Origin: CAVXFB01 sp963760935
GTDB lineage: Bacteria; Planctomycetota; Planctomycetia; Pirellulales; Thermoguttaceae
Assembly: GCA_963760935.1 (NCBI GenBank)
Contig: CAVXFB010000008.1
Span: 744,001 to 808,000, forward strand
Direction: 5' to 3'
Length of the DNA stretch: 64,000 nt
The position numbers and the translations under genes were made by a program. Each line of letters begins with the position of its first letter. Positions within the stretch are counted from its first letter, which is position 1. The notes beneath the pieces are model-generated. The model worked only from the letters and a program-made list of their open reading frames with translations. It searched no databases and was not told the DNA's origin. This document shows positions 36,897 through 44,705 of the stretch, piece after piece.

Positions 36897-38243
36897 ATGG
36901 CTACACAAATCGAAGTCGCGGAATCACAAACTGTCTGCGAGCAGCTTCTCGAACGTGGCCGACGAAGTTTGGCAGGTGGGGACAGCAGCACGATGCGCGT
37001 CTTGCCGTACCACCTACCATTGGTCGCCGAGCGCGGCGACGGGGCCCGGCTCTGGGACGCCGATGGAAACGAGTACATCGACCTCAACATGGCCTATGGG
37101 CCGTTGATCTTCGGCCACCGGCCGCGGCAAGTGATCGATGCCGTCATTCGGCAGATTGGTCAACGGGGCAGCATCCTCGGCTTCCCCACCGAAATCGCCT
37201 TTCGCGTGGCCGAGAAGATTAAGCGGCTATTTCCGGCGATGGAACTAATGCGGTTTGCCAATTCGGGCACCGAGGCCATCGCCTCTTCGGTTCGGCTGGC
37301 GCGGACATTTACCGGCCGCAAGCGCCTGATCCTCTTCGAGGGACATTACCACGGATGGAGCGATGCGGTCTTCAATCGGTATCATGCGCCGCTGGAAGCC
37401 TTACCGCGAAATGGCAACGGTACCGTACTGCCGGGTACGCTGGGCATGAACGGCGCGCCGCACGACGTTTCCCTGCTTCCGTGGAACGATCTCGAAGCGT
37501 TAGAGAAATGCCTCAAACGTTACAGCGGCGAAGTTGCGGCCGTGCTGATGGAACCGATCATGGGCAACTCCGGGCTGATTCCGCCCGAGCCGGGATACCT
37601 GCAAGGCGTTCGCGAGGCCACCCTGCGCCACGACACGCTGCTGATCTTCGACGAAGTAATCACCGGGCTGCGCGTAGCCGCCGGCGGAGCCCAGGAATAT
37701 TACCTGGTCACGCCCGACATTACGGTCCTATCCAAGGCACTGGGTGGCGGATACCCGTTGGCCGCCTTCGGCGCTCCCCGCTCGATCATGAAGCTAATTG
37801 CCCAGGGAACGCTTTTCCACGGCGGCGTCTATTCTGGCAACGCCACGAGCATGGCCGCGGCCGAGGCCGTCCTGGACACTGTGCTTAGCCGAGGCAACGA
37901 AATGTATGACTCGCTCCATGCCCGGGGCAATCAGTTGGCCGCTGGCCTGCGCGACGTCATGGGTCGGCTTGGCGTGCCCCACCTCGTGCAAAGCGTTGGC
38001 CCGATTGTTTCGCTGTTCCTAACTCACTCGGAGCCGGACAAACTGGCGTCCTATCGCGACGTGCGTCGCCACTGCGACGGCGAAAAGTACATCGCTCTGC
38101 AACACGCGATGCAGCGGCGGGGCGTCTACTTCCACCCCAATCAGTTCGAGACCATGTTCCTTTCCACAGCCCACACGGCCGAGGACATCGATGTCGTGCT
38201 GGAGCGCATCGAGGACGGGGCCCGATCATGTCTACTCAACTAG
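36897..38243 (+). CDS. Class III aminotransferase, glutamate-1-semialdehyde aminomutase-like
   Basis: This PLP enzyme (448 residues) has the family landmarks: LWDADGNEYIDLNMAYGPLIFGH, MRFANSGTEAIASSVRLAR, the phosphate-binding HYHGWSD, IFDEVITGLR with the cofactor-stabilising Asp, and the Schiff-base Lys in TVLSKALGGGYPLAAFG. The GSA-aminomutase-like subgroup includes enzymes of secondary metabolism that aminate aldehydes made by reductive release, such as MxcL of myxochelin synthesis. It overlaps the downstream ligase gene by 16 bp and is divergent from the thioester reductase/synthase operon. It is unlikely to be the housekeeping hemL, because of the context; amino acceptor inferred only. 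Confidence 0.85.
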   Translation: MATQIEVAESQTVCEQLLERGRRSLAGGDSSTMRVLPYHLPLVAERGDGARLWDADGNEYIDLNMAYGPLIFGHRPRQVIDAVIRQIGQRGSILGFPTEIAFRVAEKIKRLFPAMELMRFANSGTEAIASSVRLARTFTGRKRLILFEGHYHGWSDAVFNRYHAPLEALPRNGNGTVLPGTLGMNGAPHDVSLLPWNDLEALEKCLKRYSGEVAAVLMEPIMGNSGLIPPEPGYLQGVREATLRHDTLLIFDEVITGLRVAAGGAQEYYLVTPDITVLSKALGGGYPLAAFGAPRSIMKLIAQGTLFHGGVYSGNATSMAAAEAVLDTVLSRGNEMYDSLHARGNQLAAGLRDVMGRLGVPHLVQSVGPIVSLFLTHSEPDKLASYRDVRRHCDGEKYIALQHAMQRRGVYFHPNQFETMFLSTAHTAEDIDVVLERIEDGARSCLLN

Positions 38244-39724
38244 CCGAGATTGCAAGTCCAGTACGGCCGACAAGTCTGAGTCCGGAACCAATTCTCAAGG
38301 CCGTCGAAAACTATAGCGGCACGATCTTCGACTTGGACCGTGCAGTAATCATCGGGCCGGCCCAGTTCGCGCGCAGGCGCGGCAATCTAACCAGTGGAAT
38401 GATCACTCACGGACTTGAGCCGGGTGATCGAGTCGTAATGGCCATCGGCACCGGTCCGCAATTCATCGCTGCCCTCAGCGCTATTCTTGCCGCGGGTGGA
38501 TCACCATTACTACTGCATGGCGACACGCCGGCCGAAGAAATTCGACGGACCGCACAACGTTTCGACGCCCGCTTTGCCGTGATCGATGCGCTCGATGAAT
38601 CGCATCTGCGCGACGCTGGTTTCGACCCCCGTCCGCTGGGCGACGATTGGGCGCGCATCGCCTGGACGCCGACGCCGCACTGGCCGTCCTACCACCTGCC
38701 GCCGATCTTCCTGCCAGCCGTGCCACTACACCCGACCTCCGGCACGACCGGTCACCCGAGAGTCGCCGCTAGGCCCGGCCGCTGCGCCATGGCCGAAGCC
38801 GAACACTACATCGAGACCATCGGCATCGACGCCGATGACTTGTTGTTGGCCGCGCCACCGATGAGCCACGCCTACGCATACGGCATGTGCGTAATGGTTC
38901 CGCTGCTAAGCGGCGCGAGCATTGCAACCATGCGCCGCTTTAGTCCGCGATTGGTGCACGACGCCTTCGATCAATTTGGCATCACGATCTTTCCGGCCGT
39001 TCCGATCATGCTGGAGATGCTCATGTTCGGCAGCCGAGAACTGCACGGTTCGGCCCGATGCGTGCTGACGGCCGGCGCGGCGCTGCCCGATCGCACTGCC
39101 GCTGATTTCCGCAGCCGCTTCGCAATTCCGTTGCGCCCGCTATATGGCAGCACCGAAACCGGCGGTATCGCCGTAGCGCCGGCTGACGGAAAGCCGCTCT
39201 CCGGCGAGGCGGTTGGCCCCGCGATGCACGGCGTCTCGGTCGAAGTCCGTGCGGCCGATTCCGAGGGAGACTTTGGCGACGACGTGGGGCTGCTCCACGT
39301 CCGCTCCTCGTCGATGATGGCCGGCTACCTTGGCGACGACGGTCTCGATGATTCGTGCCTGGACCGGGGCTGGTTTTGCACCAGCGATCTGGCCACAATC
39401 GGCCCAGACGGCATCATTCGCCTGCGTGGACGTCAGGCCGAGGTAATCAACGTCGGCGGTATGAAAGTGGTGCCGAACGAAGTGGAAGAAGTGATCTCCG
39501 CCCTGCCTGGCGTCACGAGCGTGAAGGTCTATGCCGGCCAGCGCCGCAGCGGCGCAACCTTCGTCAAAGCGGCAATTGTCGCCACCCCCGGCATGAAACC
39601 GCAAACCGTCCGCGCGCACTGCGAAAAACATCTTGTCTACTATAAACGCCCCGGCGCTATCCATTTTGTTGAATCGCTGCCGAAGTCGCCGACCGGCAAA
39701 ATCCTCCGCGACCAACTCCCCTGA
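38228..39724 (+). CDS. Acyl-AMP ligase / class I adenylate-forming enzyme
   Basis: The 498-residue protein is an ANL-superfamily adenylating enzyme. It has the P-loop-like HPTSGTTGHPRV, the A5 motif YGSTETGG, the A7 motif WFCTSDLATIG, the hinge RGRQAEVINVGGMKVVPNEVE and the catalytic Lys in PKSPTGKILRD. These activate a carboxylic acid with ATP and load it on CoA or a carrier domain. The start overlaps the aminotransferase, indicating one transcript. In this island it could prime the synthase with a starter acid; the specificity pocket cannot be read by eye. No fused carrier domain. Confidence 0.88.
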   Translation: MSTQLAEIASPVRPTSLSPEPILKAVENYSGTIFDLDRAVIIGPAQFARRRGNLTSGMITHGLEPGDRVVMAIGTGPQFIAALSAILAAGGSPLLLHGDTPAEEIRRTAQRFDARFAVIDALDESHLRDAGFDPRPLGDDWARIAWTPTPHWPSYHLPPIFLPAVPLHPTSGTTGHPRVAARPGRCAMAEAEHYIETIGIDADDLLLAAPPMSHAYAYGMCVMVPLLSGASIATMRRFSPRLVHDAFDQFGITIFPAVPIMLEMLMFGSRELHGSARCVLTAGAALPDRTAADFRSRFAIPLRPLYGSTETGGIAVAPADGKPLSGEAVGPAMHGVSVEVRAADSEGDFGDDVGLLHVRSSSMMAGYLGDDGLDDSCLDRGWFCTSDLATIGPDGIIRLRGRQAEVINVGGMKVVPNEVEEVISALPGVTSVKVYAGQRRSGATFVKAAIVATPGMKPQTVRAHCEKHLVYYKRPGAIHFVESLPKSPTGKILRDQLP

Positions 39725-39749
39725 CGGACTGCCAAATCTTGGCAGCTTG

Positions 39750-39851
39750 TCACGGGTGCGGAGTGATAGCGATGAGCGTAAGCTGCTGCTTCCCGGGGCC
39801 GTAACACCAGAAGACTCGGTAGGCGCCGGGCGTCCGATGCTGCGCGTATGC
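39750..39851 (-). pseudogene. Remnant of a RelE/ParE-like toxin gene
   Basis: Right after the antitoxin gene, one frame encodes AYRVFWCYGPGKQQLTL followed by IAITPHP and a stop, which reads like the C-terminal strand pair of small RelE/ParE-type toxins. Another frame starts MFTLIWH at a TGATG overlap with the antitoxin stop (39868), as an intact toxin gene would. The two pieces are too close to hold a whole toxin, so an internal deletion with frame change is the simplest reading. The match is from memory and short. Confidence 0.45.
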
Positions 39852-39867
39852 CAAATCAGCGTGAACA

Positions 39868-40137
39868 TCAGTCGTCAAGCTGCTCCGCCAGCCGTGCGTC
39901 GGCCCTCAAGTTTGGAGGCGCCTTTGCCTTCTCTCGGGCCTTGGCCTGCCCCAGACCTCGAAGCACCGAAGCCTTCGCCTTGGGGTTCTTATGTAACCAG
40001 ACTTCACGTTGCGGAATCACCTGGGCCAACGTGACTCGCACCTCCGTTGGGTCCACGTCTTCGACGATGACAGTCTGGTTAGCGAAGCGGCTTCCCAGAC
40101 TGATTCGACCTTTGCTGTCCGCGGTTTTGGTGGTCAT
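39868..40137 (-). CDS. AbrB/SpoVT-like antitoxin
   Basis: A small basic/acidic protein of 89 residues with a swapped-hairpin AbrB-like N-terminal segment (TKTADSKGRISLGSRFANQ, VIVEDVDPTEVRVTLAQV), then a charged tail typical of toxin-neutralising regions. Such proteins bind DNA and repress their own operon. The start ATG at 40137 follows AGGAGTG. The toxin partner downstream looks truncated, so this is probably an orphan antitoxin. A 27-bp tandem repeat lies 30-85 bp upstream and may be its operator. Confidence 0.65.
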   Translation of the reverse strand: MTTKTADSKGRISLGSRFANQTVIVEDVDPTEVRVTLAQVIPQREVWLHKNPKAKASVLRGLGQAKAREKAKAPPNLRADARLAEQLDD

Positions 40138-40169
40138 TCACGACACTCCTGTGCTCGATGCCGATCAAT

Positions 40170-40223
40170 TACACCTTTAGTGGGAATGTGGGCAAGTACA
40201 CCTTTAGTGGGAATGTGGGCAAG
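40170..40223. repeat. 27-bp tandem repeat (two exact copies)
   Basis: Two identical 27-bp units (40170-40196 and 40197-40223; each starts TACACCTTTAGTGGG and ends GGGCAAG) sit head to tail between the antitoxin gene and the membrane-protein cluster. Spacing and position upstream of an AbrB-like gene suggest a binding site pair, but this is inference. Confidence 0.75.
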
Positions 40224-40266
40224 TGGTCTATTCCCACAACCCGTCGCCTGAAAGCAGCTTCGGCGG

Positions 40267-40689
40267 TTACTTGTCTTTCCATCTACTCCATAACGCGCCG
40301 ATGCTTGCTCCAACAACATACGGCACGATGAGAAAAGGAATATAGCAAACGGGCGTAAAGGCCATAGCGAGTCCCATCGTGGACGTCATCCGACCAGGAG
40401 TGTGGGAAACTAAAATGAAAACTGTGAAGGCCATCATGGCCACCCATGCCACGATAGCACCGCAGTATGCTGACCTACGTGACTTCGACTTGAGATCGAA
40501 GCAATGTGCCAGGAACAGAAGTGTCAAAAAGACGTAAGGAATTGTGGTGCTGATCGGTCCAATCCAAAAGGTCTCATGGTCCGTCGGGTTCACCTTGTAT
40601 GCACCTCGGTACAAGGCATGAACCAAAACGGGAATGGCGATAAGGAAGACGATGGCAAACCGCCATTTGATGGTGTCACTTCTATTCAT
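40267..40689 (-). CDS. Small membrane protein, unknown
   Basis: 140 residues with four predicted membrane segments (about 10-26, 44-62, 77-94 and 107-128) and short charged loops (FDLKSKSRRSAY). No family recognised. It is last in a run of four minus-strand membrane-protein genes; its start overlaps the end of the previous gene by 4 bp, indicating co-transcription. Confidence 0.65.
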   Translation of the reverse strand: MNRSDTIKWRFAIVFLIAIPVLVHALYRGAYKVNPTDHETFWIGPISTTIPYVFLTLLFLAHCFDLKSKSRRSAYCGAIVAWVAMMAFTVFILVSHTPGRMTSTMGLAMAFTPVCYIPFLIVPYVVGASIGALWSRWKDK

Positions 40690-41228
40690 GTCTTGTTGTC
40701 AAGCGATTGACTTGGCGACTGGCGAACCGCACAAGGAGTCGCCGCGTCTGGTTGTGTGCTAGTGGACGAATTGTCCTCGGTAGATATGGTGGGGGCCACC
40801 GCTGACCTGCCCAACAATGCGAACAGCACGCTTGGACAAGCCGACCGTGGAACCCGTTGTCGATTCAGTTTGGTCGGTCCGCTGGCGTTCCCTGCTATGA
40901 TGGCACGGATAAGACTCAAAATGAAGAGGCCAATGAGTAATGCGGTTCCGGCAAAGAGGAACGGCCAGACAAAAACAACGTCGATACGGATGTCCACGTT
41001 GCGAATTACGTTGTCGCGTTCAGATAAGCCAAAGAACAGCCACATAAGAAGAGCAATTAACAGCGGCCAACACCAAATCTGCGGGAAGCGGTTTTTCGCG
41101 ATGAGCGCCGCTAGAAACAGAATGCCAAACACAGCAGAAACGGCCCAAAAGTGGCCTGGTTGCAGCACAAAGAAGTCAGAGACCCACAAAGAGAAGTCAA
41201 AGACGAAGTGAAGGACGTTATCCCACAT
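40686..41228 (-). CDS. Small membrane protein, unknown
   Basis: About 180 residues. There are three or four hydrophobic segments (about 25-42, 50-66, 79-108) and a polar Ser/Thr/Pro-rich C-terminal tail (TEDNSSTSTQPDAATP). The ATG at 41228 lies 2 bp after the upstream gene's stop and is preferred to the longer frame beginning at 41309 inside that gene. No family recognised. Confidence 0.6.
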   Translation of the reverse strand: MWDNVLHFVFDFSLWVSDFFVLQPGHFWAVSAVFGILFLAALIAKNRFPQIWCWPLLIALLMWLFFGLSERDNVIRNVDIRIDVVFVWPFLFAGTALLIGLFILSLIRAIIAGNASGPTKLNRQRVPRSACPSVLFALLGRSAVAPTISTEDNSSTSTQPDAATPCAVRQSPSQSLDNKT

Positions 41229-41230
41229 GG

Positions 41231-41623
41231 TTAGGCGTTCCTTCCGAGCATTAACCGCCGAAGCAGCTTGCTTGCTCCGGCGCCAAGATACGCGCCCAAT
41301 AGCCCCCACAGTGATGACATGGGCAGGAACACGAGGAAGCCAAGCGGCGCGAGCGGGCCAAGCCTAGGACTCGCGGCCATGCACTGGATAAAGCCGATCA
41401 TCTGGCCCAACCAAATCCCCACCGCCCAAAGCCAAAATCGGCGTGGCGCGATTACGCCAGCGATAGCGCCGCCGATGAGCAAGCTACCCCTGTAGCAAAA
41501 GCTCGGTGAATCCCAAGGTTCTTGCTGGCCTGTGAAGTATGGCGATGCAATCCAAACGAGTGCTCCGACAAGGACGGAAAACCCGAATGCGATCCACTGT
41601 CTGCTCTTCGATGTGAGGCTCAT
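41231..41623 (-). CDS. Small membrane protein, unknown
   Basis: About 130 residues with four hydrophobic segments, glycine-rich in the second half (GLLGAYLGAGASKLLRRL). The ATG at 41623 is preceded by TGAGGA and lies 5 bp after the previous stop; an upstream ATG at 41641 would overlap that gene by 13 bp. No function recognised. Confidence 0.6.
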   Translation of the reverse strand: MSLTSKSRQWIAFGFSVLVGALVWIASPYFTGQQEPWDSPSFCYRGSLLIGGAIAGVIAPRRFWLWAVGIWLGQMIGFIQCMAASPRLGPLAPLGFLVFLPMSSLWGLLGAYLGAGASKLLRRLMLGRNA

Positions 41624-41628
41624 GTTCC

Positions 41629-42009
41629 TCAGCACTGCCATTCTTTCCTTCGCCGCAATGGACGCTTGAAAGATTTGATCAATCTCAGGATCGCGCCGAC
41701 AAGGCTAATGATCCAACCTACCGTGTAAGGCAGGATGAACAGGCCCCACCATAGGGAATGGCCGGAATTGCCGCCGATGCCTCCCATGGCTGTGAAGACA
41801 ACCATTGCCCCGACGCCAGCCGCAATCAGGACGAATGCCCACAATAGAAGCATCCGATATCGGCTTTCGCCGAGGTACGCACCGAGCGCAATGAGGCCAC
41901 TGCCAGGGAGGATGACAATCGATCCTTCAAGCGGATCAAGAGTTCCAGCCAGCATTGCAACAAGGCCCGCGATGCCCAACCCAATTGACCAACGTGTACG
42001 TCCGTTCAT
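41629..42009 (-). CDS. Small membrane protein, unknown
   Basis: 126 residues, with a start ATG at 42009 (MNGRTRWSIGLGIAGLVAML). Four hydrophobic segments and a strongly basic C-terminus (RLIKSFKRPLRRRKEW), so the tail is probably cytoplasmic. First gene of the four-gene membrane cluster. I think I have seen such proteins in other planctomycetes but can assign no function. The 268-bp gap upstream holds one GGGGGACTGTCC-type repeat (42089) and nothing else clear. Confidence 0.6.
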   Translation of the reverse strand: MNGRTRWSIGLGIAGLVAMLAGTLDPLEGSIVILPGSGLIALGAYLGESRYRMLLLWAFVLIAAGVGAMVVFTAMGGIGGNSGHSLWWGLFILPYTVGWIISLVGAILRLIKSFKRPLRRRKEWQC

Positions 42010-42088
42010 GACGCGGCTCCCAACAAACAAGGCTTGTTGATCTCGCCATTGAGAAAGGCTCGGACCGTGGGACAATATAACGGGCGGC

Positions 42089-42107
42089 AAAAGGGGGACT
42101 GTCCTCC
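42089..42107. repeat. GGGGGACTGTCC-type element, partial
   Basis: AAAAGGGGGACTGTCCTCC in the gap between the membrane-protein cluster and the MBL hydrolase. It matches the core of the palindromic elements at 8694, 19120 and 53606, but no second arm is evident. Confidence 0.5.
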
Positions 42108-42277
42108 TTCGTTCCGGCACGACCTTCGACCCAGTTTCAACGGCACAAATCTTTACGCCGCAATCGCTTGCACGATACCCCGTCGATGCATCCAGCCGAA
42201 AACCGTGAAAAACTTGGGAGGCATCTCAACAATACCACGGTCATCCGACCGCAGGACTCCCCTGACCGACCACCACT

Positions 42278-43237
42278 ATGCAGTTGGGCGCTTGGCAACT
42301 TGACGCGATCAACGGCGGACGCTTCCGAATCGACGGCGGCGTGCTGTTCGGACTCGTGCCGAAGTCGCTCTGGGGCCAATTGACGGCTGCCGACGCCGAC
42401 AATCGCGTTCTTTGCGGCAACCATTGCGTCTTGGCCCGCGACGGTCGGCACACTGTGCTCGTCGACACCGGCTGCGGCACAAAATATGATCCCCTCCAAC
42501 GGAAGTTTTACGCTTTGGAGGAGGGCAATCCGCTCTTGGACGATCTGGCCCGCCTCGGCGTGTCGCCCGAAGAGATCGATACTGTGGTGTTCACGCATTT
42601 GCATTTCGACCATGCCGGCGGGGCCACGCGCCGCGATGGCCAGGGGCGGCTGCTGCCAACGTTCCCCAACGCCCGCTATCTTGTCAACCGCACGGAATGG
42701 GACGACGCCACAACCGGTGGTCCGGAATTGCAGACCGCCTATTCTCGCGACAATCTTCTGCCGCTGGCTGAAAGCGGCCGCCTGGCGTTGCTCGACGGAG
42801 ACGCGCCGCTGATGCCGGGGATGGTGGCGATTTGCACGGGTGGACACACTCGCGGACACTGGGCGATCAAGTTCGAGTCGGCCGCCCAATCGGCATTTTT
42901 CATCGGCGACCTCTGCCCGACGACGGCCCATCTCCGCCGCATGTGGTGCACGGCCTATGATGTCTATCCGTTGGAGACGCGCCGACGCAAGCCAGAGCTA
43001 CTCGGCGAGGCCGCCCGCCGGCATTGGTTGGTCGTGTGGAATCACGATCCACACGTCATGGCCGGCTACGTGGCCCATCACCCCAAACGCGAGTTCGTCG
43101 TCGAAGAAGCCCGTCCGCAACTCTACGCGCGAGACACGGTCGATGGTCCGTGCAGGTCCATCGCACTGTTAGTTTCTCGCCACCGCTACGGCATCTCGGC
43201 CCGCATCACGGCGAAAATGTCCGTGTTGGTGACATAG
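42278..43237 (+). CDS. Metallo-beta-lactamase-fold hydrolase
   Basis: 319 residues with the binuclear zinc motif THLHFDHAGG (HxHxDH), further ligands in GGHTRGHW and FIGDLCPTTAH, and a late His in VWNHDPH. The overall pattern resembles quorum-quenching lactonase/AttM-like and related MBL hydrolases, but the substrate cannot be assigned. The last ~17 codons (43186-43237) overlap antisense with the end of the alkaline phosphatase gene. The final 20 residues look unlike the rest, so the original stop may have been lost. No strong ribosome site is seen before 42278. Confidence 0.82.
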   Translation: MQLGAWQLDAINGGRFRIDGGVLFGLVPKSLWGQLTAADADNRVLCGNHCVLARDGRHTVLVDTGCGTKYDPLQRKFYALEEGNPLLDDLARLGVSPEEIDTVVFTHLHFDHAGGATRRDGQGRLLPTFPNARYLVNRTEWDDATTGGPELQTAYSRDNLLPLAESGRLALLDGDAPLMPGMVAICTGGHTRGHWAIKFESAAQSAFFIGDLCPTTAHLRRMWCTAYDVYPLETRRRKPELLGEAARRHWLVVWNHDPHVMAGYVAHHPKREFVVEEARPQLYARDTVDGPCRSIALLVSRHRYGISARITAKMSVLVT

Positions 43238-44640
43238 CCACCCGAGATATTCCATTTAGCTGCAGCCGAGGGATCGGTGCCTTTTAGCAACGCCATCAGT
43301 CGCTGGCTGCCCGGCCCCCGTGCATAGAGCGGCACCAAGCTGTTGCTGTGTCCATGCGAATTGTATTTCATGCCGGGCAGCGTGTCGGCGCCGCGATCCT
43401 CGATCGGCTGGAAGGCGACCTTCGCCGAGTCGGGACCCCACAGGAACCCACATTCGTGATCGGCCGTAAGAATCAGCAGCGTGTCGTCCCAGCCGCCGTG
43501 CGTATCGATCCAATCCACAACGGCCTCAACCGCCTTTACAAAATCAATCTGCTCCTCAACCATTCGCTCAGGCTCATTCGAGTGGTTGGCCCAGTCGACC
43601 GCGCCCCCTTCGATCATCAAATAGAAACCCTGTTGGTTGTCGCCGAGACAGTGGATGGCCGCTCGTGCCATCACGGCCAGCGACGGCACGTCTGTATTTG
43701 GCGGATCGGCGAACGGCGTTCCGGGGCCTTCCACAACAGAACGCAAAACGGATCGGCCGCGTGATCGTCTCTCTTGCAGCGTCGAGGCAGCCGTTGCGGT
43801 GCCCAAGACTTTTGGCGGCGTCGATCCGCTGACCAGTGCCTCGAAATCGGCCTTGCTTTCGACCAGCTTCCACGCCCGCTGGCCTGCCTTCAATTCGCCC
43901 CACGTTTTCTCACCACCCACGTATTGATAATCGTGCTTCTTGTCCTTCGGCAATGGCCGGCCATCTTCGTCGAAATCGGGGTTTCCAGCGCCCATGATGA
44001 CGTCTAGCCATGCCGAGTCGAGCATCTCATTGGCGATCTCGGCGTAGTGGTTGCGGCTGCGGTTGTGGGCCCCGCCAAGGCCGGCCGGCGTGGCGTGGCT
44101 CCACGGCACCGTCGTAATCACGCCAACCGACCTGCCATGTGCCTTGGCAATTTCCGCGATCGTCTGACCGCGCATCGGCCGATCCTCGTTCGACCAGTTG
44201 ATCGCTTGGTTGTAGGTCTTGTGGCCGGTGGCTAAGGCCGTGGCAGCGGCTGCGGAGTCGGTGCACGTCTTCGTCAAGTAATTGTAGCCGGCAAACGTGC
44301 CCAGCTTGGCGCCTTTGCGGTTGGCGTCCCATGCCTTGGTCGCATCGTATACGAGGGCGGGATCTTGTTTTGCGGCGCCCGTCGGCTTGCTTGAAAGGGT
44401 CAACGGATACGTGCTGCACGATAGCTTTACCCAGCCCGCTTGATCGTAGACCTGCTTGCCGACCTTGCCCTGATACATGCTCGCTGCCAGCCAGGTGTTG
44501 TATCCCGCGCCATCGGCGATCATGAGGATCACGTTCTTGGCGCCGTCGGCCGGCTGTTGCAACAGAAACAGCCCCAAGGCGATTGCCAACGAAAATGGCA
44601 GCGAGCGCGTTATGACAGCACGAAGCGGGAATCGCGGCAT
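43186..44640 (-). CDS. Alkaline phosphatase (PhoA-type), secreted
   Basis: A 484-residue exported phosphomonoesterase. Signal peptide at the start (LPFSLAIALGLFLLQQPADG), followed immediately by the metal-binding MIADGAGYN, the nucleophilic Ser in CTDSAAAATALATG, a long insert with HNRSRNHYAE, and ligand motifs LMIEGGAVDWANHSN and LTADHECGFLWG and a late His in YNSHGHSNS. It liberates phosphate from organic esters outside the cytoplasm. ATG at 44640 has AGGAGAAA upstream; the longer frame to 44829 is rejected because the signal peptide would be internal. It lies downstream of the sigma-54 activator on the same strand, 65 bp away. Confidence 0.92.
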   Translation of the reverse strand: MPRFPLRAVITRSLPFSLAIALGLFLLQQPADGAKNVILMIADGAGYNTWLAASMYQGKVGKQVYDQAGWVKLSCSTYPLTLSSKPTGAAKQDPALVYDATKAWDANRKGAKLGTFAGYNYLTKTCTDSAAAATALATGHKTYNQAINWSNEDRPMRGQTIAEIAKAHGRSVGVITTVPWSHATPAGLGGAHNRSRNHYAEIANEMLDSAWLDVIMGAGNPDFDEDGRPLPKDKKHDYQYVGGEKTWGELKAGQRAWKLVESKADFEALVSGSTPPKVLGTATAASTLQERRSRGRSVLRSVVEGPGTPFADPPNTDVPSLAVMARAAIHCLGDNQQGFYLMIEGGAVDWANHSNEPERMVEEQIDFVKAVEAVVDWIDTHGGWDDTLLILTADHECGFLWGPDSAKVAFQPIEDRGADTLPGMKYNSHGHSNSLVPLYARGPGSQRLMALLKGTDPSAAAKWNISGGYVTNTDIFAVMRAEMP

Positions 44641-44705
44641 AGCAATTTCTCCTGATGCGGGGTTGCTCTGCATTCTACGGCAGCGCCAGGCCAGCCGCAA
44701 TGCAG

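Noticed and set aside
39140..39868. 242-residue minus-strand frame overlapping the acyl-AMP ligase
   Set aside because: Only the first few residues (MFTLIWH) make sense as a toxin start; the rest is antisense to the ligase gene.
43186..43237. Antisense overlap of the MBL hydrolase and alkaline phosphatase ends as a regulatory device
   Set aside because: 52 bp of convergent overlap is common and more likely reflects a lost stop in the MBL gene than regulation.
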